A stretch of 6,251 bases of DNA from an uncultured Actinomycetes bacterium (lineage in GTDB: Bacteria > Actinomycetota > Acidimicrobiia > Acidimicrobiales > Microtrichaceae). Every line of letters begins with the position of its first letter. Within the stretch, counting starts at the first letter, position 1. Both the position numbers and the translations under genes were made by a program. The stretch lies in the NCBI GenBank assembly GCA_903953195.1, contig CAJBIS010000196.1, positions 1 through 6,251 of the forward strand, given 5' to 3'. Of the stretch, positions 1 to 6,251 are shown one piece after another. The notes beneath the pieces are model-generated. The model did not search any database and was not told the origin of the DNA. It worked only from the letters and a program-made list of their open reading frames with translations.

Positions 1-686
1 AGGAACCGCAGATCGTCGGGGTCGCCCAGTCGTGCGTCGGGCGCGAAGTAGCCGCCCACCTGGTATCCCCACGACCCGCCGAACGGGTGCGTCGCGACCG
101 GCAGGACCTCGAGGTGGGTGAATCCCAGACCTCCGGCCCACTCGGCCAGTGGCGTCGCGAGCTCCCGGTACGAGTGGGGCCGGCCGTCCGGATGCCGGCG
201 CCACGATCCGAGGTGGACCTCGTAGATCGACATCCGGCCGCCGTTGCGGACGCCGCGCAGCCACTGCCACTCGCCGGTCGTCGCCGAGTCGGCACGCCAG
301 CGGTAGGTGCTGCGCGTCAGCACCGATGCGGTGGCTGGTGGGATCTCGGCCGCGGTCCCGACCGGATCGGCGCGCAGCGTCGAGGTGCCGTCGTCGCCGA
401 CGATCTCGTACTTGTAGGCGTGCCCCTCACGGGCACGGGGTTCGACACCGAACCAGATGCCGGTGTCGCCGACCGGACGGAGCGCCAGCAGCTGCTCCGG
501 ATCGGGCGACCAGTACGTCCAGTCGCCGGTGACCCGCACGGTTCGGGCGTTGGGGGCCCACACGGCGAATCGGGCCCCGGTGTCGTCCGGGAGCAGGTGG
601 CCACCCAGCACCTCCCAGAGGCGCAGGTGGGTGCCCTCGCCGAAGAGGTACTGGTCGACGTCGCTCGGCGCGCCGGCGTCGACCAC
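1..686 (-). CDS. glgB: 1,4-alpha-glucan branching enzyme GlgB, N-terminal part (cut by left edge)
   Basis: GlgB makes alpha-1,6 branches in cytosolic alpha-1,4-glucan. Only the first 228 codons are present, so the GH13 catalytic residues lie outside the window. Translation from GTG at 684-686 shows a CBM48-like domain (about residues 20-97: GARFAVWAPNA at 37-47, then GDWTYW at 54-59), the start of the barrel with MSIYEVHLGSW (152-162), and GFTHLEVLPVATHPFGGSWG (188-207), all closely like mycobacterial GlgB as I recall it. The start is two bases after the mak stop, with GGAGAG at 693-698 six bases before it, so translation is probably coupled to mak. Oddities: the usual Asn of the CBM48 GDFNxW motif is Thr57, and the usual MEHPF reads ATHPF. 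GlgE and other GH13 enzymes are less likely because of the EVHLGSW and HPFGGSWGYQ motifs. Confidence 0.93.
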   Translation of the reverse strand, partial: MVDAGAPSDVDQYLFGEGTHLRLWEVLGGHLLPDDTGARFAVWAPNARTVRVTGDWTYWSPDPEQLLALRPVGDTGIWFGVEPRAREGHAYKYEIVGDDGTSTLRADPVGTAAEIPPATASVLTRSTYRWRADSATTGEWQWLRGVRNGGRMSIYEVHLGSWRRHPDGRPHSYRELATPLAEWAGGLGFTHLEVLPVATHPFGGSWGYQVGGYFAPDARLGDPDDLRF

Positions 687-688
687 GA

Positions 689-2038
689 TCAGCTCTCCGT
701 GGGCCGTGCAGCCGACCGCTCACCGTCGAGCAGCTGCTCGACGGCACGGATCGGGAGGTCCACCAGATCGGGACGGTGGCCCAGCTCGTATGCGACCTCG
801 TAGACCGCCTTGTCCAACTCGAACACGTTCAACAGTGCGTCGCGTGCCGGTCGCGAACTCGGCAGCAGGCGGTGGACGTCGTCGACCGATGCGTACCCGG
901 ACAGGAACGCGTTGACCGATCGCACCGCCCACGAGTCGGCGAGGACGCGGAGTTCGTCGTCCGGCGTGGGCCACGACCGGAGCGCCATGCCCGCCGCATA
1001 GTGGAACGACCGTGTCATCCCGGCGACGTCACGTAACGGTGACGACGGGCGACGCCGCTCGTCCATGGGGCGCCCGGGTTCGCCCTCGAAATCGAGCACC
1101 ATCCAGTTCTTCGCGACGCGGAGCACCTGACCGAGGTGCAGGTCACCGTGGATCCGCACCGCGGAACCCAGATCCTGAGCGGTGCGCAGGCGCCGGTACA
1201 CCGCGTCGATCCGTTCGGTGTCGAGGTGGCCGTCGGCGACACGTTGCGCCTGCGCCGCCATGTCGTCCGCCCATGCCGAACCGTCAGCGGGCTCGGCGCC
1301 GAACGCCTCGGCCAGCGCCACGTGGAGGCGGGCGACGTCGCCACCGAGCGCGCTCGCCTCGTCGGCGAAGTCCAGTTTGCAGTCGCGCGGCGGGCGTCGA
1401 CGGTTGAAGACCTCGCGCAGCGAGTCGGTGGCCAGCGCGACACCGTCGCCTCGGGCGCGCTCGTAGCGGCGAACGACCGCGAAGTCCGTGTCGTTGCGGC
1501 GCCACACCGACAGCGGCACGGGGACACCGCCGAAGCCGATCCGCCCGAGCGCCTCGGTGACCTCGACATCGGGGTTGGGACCCGGCTCGACCCGCCGGAA
1601 CACCTTGACGATGTACTTCTCGTCGAGCACGAGCGACGTGTTCGACTGCTCGCCCTCCTCCATGCGGACCGTCGTGAACTCGATCGACGGGTCGACGATC
1701 CGACAGAACGCCGCGGCCAGGTCGGCGTTGGCGAGCGCGTCGTACAGGTGCGTCCGGCCGGAGTTCGACTCGAACGCACCCAGGTACGCCGAGTCGGCGA
1801 GGTCGGTGGGTGCGTCATCGGACGCGCCCAGGGGCAGCTGGTACCAGAACGGGCCGTCAGCGCCTCGGGAACCCCGGACCTCGACGAGCACCCAGAGCAG
1901 CGCCGGCCACCCGTCGCCGAGCGTGTCCACGCGCCGCACCCGCACGTCGGGTTCCCCGATCGCGGCGAACCAGCGCTGCGCCGCGAGGTACGGCGGCAGC
2001 AGCGAGCTCAGTTGGGTGGCGAAGCGTGCGGAGTCGAT
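689..2038 (-). CDS. mak: Maltokinase (Mak/Pep2); start codon uncertain
   Basis: Mak transfers phosphate from ATP to maltose, giving maltose 1-phosphate for GlgE. Numbered from the first canonical start (GTG at 1943-1945, 418 aa), it shows EQSNTS (99-104), the likely ATP-binding lysine in YIVKVFRRV (Lys114), the catalytic loop IHGDLHLGQVL (265-275), the metal-binding DFEGEP (285-290), DERR...SPLRDVAG (295-309) and the C-terminal ELDKAVYE (376-383), all typical of actinobacterial maltokinases. However, homology continues upstream of that GTG: the in-frame sequence 1946-2038 encodes LPPYLAAQRWF, the family's N-terminal cap motif. No ATG, GTG or TTG exists between it and the treS stop. I therefore place the start at the ATC codon 2036-2038, seven bases after AGGA (2046-2049), which gives 449 aa, close to the 455 aa of M. 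tuberculosis Mak. Alternatives are a start at 1945 (truncated cap), a CTG start, or an interrupted TreS-Mak fusion. The product call is secure; the start is not. Confidence 0.9.
   Translation of the reverse strand: MDSARFATQLSSLLPPYLAAQRWFAAIGEPDVRVRRVDTLGDGWPALLWVLVEVRGSRGADGPFWYQLPLGASDDAPTDLADSAYLGAFESNSGRTHLYDALANADLAAAFCRIVDPSIEFTTVRMEEGEQSNTSLVLDEKYIVKVFRRVEPGPNPDVEVTEALGRIGFGGVPVPLSVWRRNDTDFAVVRRYERARGDGVALATDSLREVFNRRRPPRDCKLDFADEASALGGDVARLHVALAEAFGAEPADGSAWADDMAAQAQRVADGHLDTERIDAVYRRLRTAQDLGSAVRIHGDLHLGQVLRVAKNWMVLDFEGEPGRPMDERRRPSSPLRDVAGMTRSFHYAAGMALRSWPTPDDELRVLADSWAVRSVNAFLSGYASVDDVHRLLPSSRPARDALLNVFELDKAVYEVAYELGHRPDLVDLPIRAVEQLLDGERSAARPTES
693..698 (-). promoter_or_regulatory. 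Ribosome binding site of glgB inside the end of mak
   Basis: GGAGAG lies six bases before the GTG at 684-686 and within the last codons of mak, so ribosomes ending mak could reinitiate at glgB. It supports this GTG as the glgB start. Confidence 0.65.
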
Positions 2039-2047
2039 GATGACGTC

Positions 2048-3727
<1,680 letters not shown>

Positions 3728-3734
3728 GCCGCTC

Positions 3735-3740
3735 AGCGTA
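3735..3740 (-). promoter_or_regulatory. Putative -10 element of a leaderless treS promoter
   Basis: On the minus strand TACGCT (extended to GATACGCT) matches the actinobacterial TANNNT -10 pattern and ends seven bases before the treS GTG, so transcription would begin at or next to the start codon. No Shine-Dalgarno is seen before that GTG, which agrees with leaderless initiation. No convincing -35 is visible. The hexamer is degenerate and could occur by chance, but its placement mirrors the one on the other strand. Confidence 0.45.
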
Positions 3741-3775
3741 TCGACGGCCGGGCCCGCATCACATCCTCGGCGTCG

Positions 3776-3781
3776 TAGTCT
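3776..3781 (+). promoter_or_regulatory. Putative -10 element of a leaderless promoter for the DsbA-fold gene
   Basis: TAGTCT fits TANNNT and is followed by six bases and then the ATG at 3788, which puts the predicted +1 on the A of the start codon. The 20 bases before the ATG contain no purine-rich ribosome binding site. No clear -35 was found. Confidence 0.5.
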
Positions 3782-3787
3782 CGGGCG

Positions 3788-4480
3788 ATGGACGCCACGC
3801 CCATCGACTTCCACTTCGACATCATGTGCCCGTGGGCGTACCAGACGTCGCTGTGGGCTCGGGACGTCCAGGCGCAGGGTCTCGTGTCGATCACGTGGCG
3901 GTTCTTCTCCCTCGAGGAGACGAACCGCGAGGACGGCAAGAAGCACCCGTGGGAGCGCGACTGGTCGTTCGGGTTCGGGATGCTGCGAGTCGCGGCGCGA
4001 CTTCGCCAGGAACGAGGCGGGCTCGACGGCGGCGGGAACGAACTCGTCGAGCAGTACTACGCGACCGCAGGCCGCTGGCTCCACGAGGAGGGCCGCAAGC
4101 CGCACTCCCCCGACGCGTCCAAGGAGATCCTCGCCGGCATGGGGCTCGACCCGGCACTCGTCGACGAGGCCATCGCCGATCCCGGGACGATCGACGTCGT
4201 GCGCGCCGAACACGACCGTGCGGCGGCACTCGGGGCATTCGGGGTGCCGACCATGATCTTCCCGAGCGGCCGAGCGATGTTCGGTCCCGTCGTCGTCCCG
4301 GCGCCGACAGGCGACGAGGCCGCCGCCCTCTGGGACCTGGTCGCCGCGACCGAACGGTTCCCCCACCTGTACGAGCTGAAGCGACCGAAGTCGCCGCTCG
4401 ACATGACACACATCGCCGAGGCGTTCCGGCCCTACCTCGAGGGCCGCGACTGGCAGTCCGTGGAGAAGCCCGCCCCCTGA
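3788..4480 (+). CDS. DsbA-fold protein, Rv2466c-type mycothiol-dependent nitroreductase family, single-cysteine CPWA variant
   Basis: This 230-aa cytosolic protein has no signal peptide. It shows the thioredoxin-like DsbA pattern: a first strand IDFHFDIMCPWAY (6-18) with the active-site motif CPWA at 14-17, a helical insert, the cis-proline loop GVPT (152-155), and a C-terminal block MFGPVVVPAPTGDEA...LWD...ERFPHLYELKR. That block strongly resembles M. tuberculosis Rv2466c, a mycothiol-dependent reductase, as I recall it. Rv2466c has CPWC; here the second cysteine is Ala17, and Cys14 is the only cysteine in the protein. It could therefore act only as a monothiol, for example through a mixed disulfide with mycothiol, or as a conjugating or isomerising enzyme like kappa GST and HCCA isomerases of the same fold. 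It is divergent from treS with 60 bases between starts, and convergent with the FHA gene. The family is fairly sure, the reaction is not. Confidence 0.85.
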   Translation: MDATPIDFHFDIMCPWAYQTSLWARDVQAQGLVSITWRFFSLEETNREDGKKHPWERDWSFGFGMLRVAARLRQERGGLDGGGNELVEQYYATAGRWLHEEGRKPHSPDASKEILAGMGLDPALVDEAIADPGTIDVVRAEHDRAAALGAFGVPTMIFPSGRAMFGPVVVPAPTGDEAAALWDLVAATERFPHLYELKRPKSPLDMTHIAEAFRPYLEGRDWQSVEKPAP

Positions 4481-4488
4481 CCGCCAGA

Positions 4489-4517
4489 CGTCGGCGAGCG
4501 GTCATGGAGCGCCGACG
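4489..4517. terminator. Inverted repeat between convergent genes, possible bidirectional terminator
   Basis: A perfect 8-bp stem, CGTCGGCG (4489-4496) with CGCCGACG (4510-4517), encloses a 13-base loop in the 46-base gap between the stops of the DsbA-fold gene and the FHA gene. There is no T-run on either side, so it is not a classical intrinsic terminator. Position supports a role in ending both transcripts, but chance stems are common at this GC content. Confidence 0.35.
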
Positions 4518-4526
4518 AGCGGATGC

Positions 4527-5237
4527 TCAGGCTGTGTGATCCAGCGTTCGCATCAGGCCCAGATCACCGTCGCTCACCAGGCCCGAGGTCAGGGCGTGGT
4601 TCAACAGGACCGTGCGTCGATTGTCCGCTGCCGTCGCGTACGACCCCTTCAACCCGCGCACACCGGCGCGTGCGAGCTTGTCGCACACCATGTCGAGCTT
4701 CCGGTGGAACTTCTTCGCCGTCCATCCGAGTCGGCGCGACAGCACCGCGCTCGCTTCGATCTCGCCGCCGGTTCTCAGGCTCGACTCGTACAACGCCACG
4801 AGCAACAGGTGCTGCTCAGGCGACAGCGGCACCGATCCGAAGTCGACGGTGGCCGTGCCGAACACCGAACTCCGATCGTCAACGCCGAGCGGGCCCCGGC
4901 GAAGCTCGCCCTCGAACTCGTAGTCGGTCGGTCCCGCGGTGAATCGAATGACGAATGACGCAGGCGTCACCGCCACCTGCTGACCCGGCAACACGGGGTG
5001 AACGACGAGCGTCGCCGTCTCTCGCAGCTCCACCCGAATGGAGGTGCCGTGGTTCTGCAACCACCACACCCCCTGCCGATGGACGAACCGGCCGACGACC
5101 CGGTGCATGAACGGGTTGTCGTCCACGACCAGGTCGCCGCGCCGACCGAACGTCAACGACTCTCCCGGCGTCACGAGATGCTCCTCGCCGAGGAAGTCGA
5201 TCAACAGGTCATCGGATTCGTCGAACTCCAACTCCAT
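4527..5237 (-). CDS. FHA-domain protein with C-terminal winged-helix domain (putative phospho-responsive regulator)
   Basis: This 236-aa soluble protein starts at ATG 5235-5237 after a strong ribosome binding site. Residues about 12-100 look like an FHA phosphothreonine-binding domain: SLTFGRRGDL (27-36) with the Gly-Arg pair at 31-32, DDNPFMHRVVGRF (39-51), then WWLQNHGTSI (58-67) with Asn62 and Gly64-Thr65. The usual Ser of the FHA SxxH motif is not evident; His45 follows NPFM. Residues about 138-216 are predicted to form a winged helix-turn-helix: LSPEQHLLLVALYE, then AVLSRRLGWTAKKFHRKLDMVCDKL (cited as 164-188). FHA domains bind phosphothreonine peptides, and the kinase-like gene 16 bases upstream in the same operon is the obvious partner. 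The inferred job is a transcription factor switched by phosphorylation, comparable in logic to EmbR with PknH but with FHA first and DNA-binding domain last. Target genes are unknown. Confidence 0.85.
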   Translation of the reverse strand: MELEFDESDDLLIDFLGEEHLVTPGESLTFGRRGDLVVDDNPFMHRVVGRFVHRQGVWWLQNHGTSIRVELRETATLVVHPVLPGQQVAVTPASFVIRFTAGPTDYEFEGELRRGPLGVDDRSSVFGTATVDFGSVPLSPEQHLLLVALYESSLRTGGEIEASAVLSRRLGWTAKKFHRKLDMVCDKLARAGVRGLKGSYATAADNRRTVLLNHALTSGLVSDGDLGLMRTLDHTA

Positions 5238-5243
5238 GGCACT

Positions 5244-5248
5244 CTCCT
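5244..5248 (-). promoter_or_regulatory. Ribosome binding site of the FHA gene
   Basis: AGGAG within the purine-rich run GGAGAGGAGAG lies six bases before ATG 5237 and fills the 16-base gap after the upstream stop. It fixes the start of the FHA protein and shows that this pair, unlike treS and the DsbA-fold gene, uses leadered initiation inside an operon. Confidence 0.85.
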
Positions 5249-5253
5249 CTCCA

Positions 5254-6251
5254 CTAGACCTCCACTCCCAGTGCTCGAAGCTCTACGCGGTAGCGACTCC
5301 GTATCGCCGCCTGCTCGGGAGCGCTGAGACGCGTAATCCCGGCCGCGAGTTCGACACCCCAACCGCGGTCCTTCGCGGACTCCAGTTGCTCCGAATCGGC
5401 TGCCAAGGCGCCCAGCATCATCGAAGGGGCCGTGCACATGAATACCGATCGGACGTCCGAGTGCCGGATGAGGAAACGCACGAGCCAGTCCTCGCGACCC
5501 GTGATGAGGACGTTGAAGTAGTTCCGCGCCGTTGCCAACATCAACATGACCGTCGCAGCGTCGAAGACGTCAAGTGATCGTGGATCGTCGGCGAATTGAT
5601 CGAGCACGTCCTTGTTCGAGAGTCGTGAGAGCGCCAGGAGCGACACCTCCTCCTTGAGGTCAACCAACCCGATCCGCACCTGCGGCGCAACATCGACCGC
5701 CCACTCCAGAGCGACCGAGATGATCCGAGCCGCTTCACGCACTTCGCCAGGAACCCGAACTGGGTCAAACGCTCCGAGGTCTCCGTCGAACGCAAAGCGC
5801 TCAGCGCCACCCATCGAGCGGAAGAGGTCTGCGATGCAGAAGTTCCGAAGCTGTCGATCAGTGACAACCTCGTCCTCCGGAATGATCGCTGACTCAACAG
5901 CGACGTCGATGACCTGCCGGTACGCGGCCGCATTCAGCTTCGGGTAGTGATGGAGCATGCGTTGCGAGAGCTCGAATGCACCCAAAGTCGGGGTCGACAG
6001 GTCAGCGATGAGATCATCGAAGATGGACCGTCGGGCCGCCGTCGAGGACGCCAGCGCAGTGGCGACCGCGTCCGAGGCCACAGGGGAAGGTGCGGAGTAC
6101 TTGTTCGAAGGCTCTCGTGTCAGCAGGTCGACGAGATCGGCCATTGAAGGACGGAGATCCGGTTCGATCGACAGCGCGAGCTCCAACACCTCCATTGCGT
6201 CCGAATCGATCTGAGACCCGACAAAGCTCGGTTTGAGGACGTTCAACTGTG
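5254..6251 (-). CDS. Putative Ser/Thr protein kinase, C-terminal part with unrecognised helical domain (cut by right edge)
   Basis: The frame is open to the right edge, so the gene is partial; the TTG at 6244-6246 is preceded by another in-frame sense codon and is probably not the start. Numbering from it, residues 17-42 (AMEVLELALSIEPDLRPSMA, then DLVDLL) match kinase subdomain XI, with the conserved Arg at 32 in the LxxDPxxRPS pattern that ends bacterial Ser/Thr kinase domains. A linker follows, then about 280 residues rich in helices and without a clear membrane segment (including FCIADLFRSMGGAERF, VDLKEEVSLLALSRLS, FDAATVMLMLATARNYFNVL and FLIRHSDVRSVF), which I do not recognise. The catalytic core is outside the window, so activity is unproven. 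The downstream FHA gene in the same operon supports the kinase reading. Codon use is relaxed (AAA, TTT, TCT, TTG occur) and GC is lower than in the glucan genes: sampled 60-base lines give 58% and 65% against 73% in mak. Confidence 0.7.
   Translation of the reverse strand, partial: QLNVLKPSFVGSQIDSDAMEVLELALSIEPDLRPSMADLVDLLTREPSNKYSAPSPVASDAVATALASSTAARRSIFDDLIADLSTPTLGAFELSQRMLHHYPKLNAAAYRQVIDVAVESAIIPEDEVVTDRQLRNFCIADLFRSMGGAERFAFDGDLGAFDPVRVPGEVREAARIISVALEWAVDVAPQVRIGLVDLKEEVSLLALSRLSNKDVLDQFADDPRSLDVFDAATVMLMLATARNYFNVLITGREDWLVRFLIRHSDVRSVFMCTAPSMMLGALAADSEQLESAKDRGWGVELAAGITRLSAPEQAAIRSRYRVELRALGVEV

Noticed and set aside
3749..3756. Palindrome CGGGCCCG in the middle of the treS/DsbA-fold intergenic region, possible operator
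   Set aside because: Only eight bases of G and C in GC-rich DNA; chance occurrence is likely and no second copy was seen.
3728..4411. Upstream extension of the treS frame by 228 codons
   Set aside because: It overlaps the DsbA-fold gene on the other strand, reads as low-complexity Arg-rich sequence, and the normal TreS N-terminus begins just after the GTG at 3727.
4495..4522. Direct repeat CGAGCGG at 4495-4501 and 4516-4522
   Set aside because: Seven bases, two copies only, overlapping the inverted repeat; too short to treat as an attachment site or repeat element.
3826..4539. A 237-codon plus-strand frame overlapping the DsbA-fold gene, and a 204-codon minus frame in the same place
   Set aside because: Both are Arg/Pro-rich shadows in other frames of a gene whose product has a recognisable fold and motifs.
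6244..6246. TTG as the start of the right-edge gene
   Set aside because: The frame is open upstream to the edge and the first residues already lie in a kinase C-terminal motif, so the real start must be outside the window.

Overview
The window is high-GC DNA packed with genes that lie end to end on both strands. Codon use, the GlgE-type glucan genes and a homologue of the mycothiol-linked Rv2466c family point to an actinobacterium. An Acidimicrobiia-like marine or soil lineage is a guess and cannot be fixed from the sequence.

Left part (1-3727, all minus strand, read right to left): a three-gene trehalose-to-glucan operon, treS, mak, glgB. TreS isomerises trehalose to maltose. Mak phosphorylates maltose to maltose 1-phosphate. 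GlgB, cut by the left edge, adds alpha-1,6 branches to the glucan that GlgE would polymerise from maltose 1-phosphate. No glgE lies in the window. The three genes are almost without spacing, and the treS/mak junction is peculiar: mak follows the treS stop in the same frame, with no ordinary start codon ahead of its conserved N-terminal motif.

Middle (3728-4480): a 60-base divergent intergenic region with a TANNNT -10-like hexamer 6-7 bases before each start codon, which suggests two leaderless transcripts. On the plus strand follows a DsbA-fold protein of the Rv2466c nitroreductase type with a single-cysteine CPWA active site.

Right part (4527-6251, minus strand): a two-gene signalling operon that converges on the DsbA-fold gene. 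Its first gene, cut by the right edge, ends a protein with a kinase-like C-terminal motif followed by about 280 residues of unrecognised, helical sequence. The second, 16 bases downstream with a strong ribosome binding site, encodes an FHA domain joined to a predicted winged-helix DNA-binding domain. Together they look like a kinase-to-transcription-factor relay. The first gene is visibly less GC-rich than the glucan genes. No RNA gene, mobile element or CRISPR array was seen, and no stretch over 300 bases lacks a gene.
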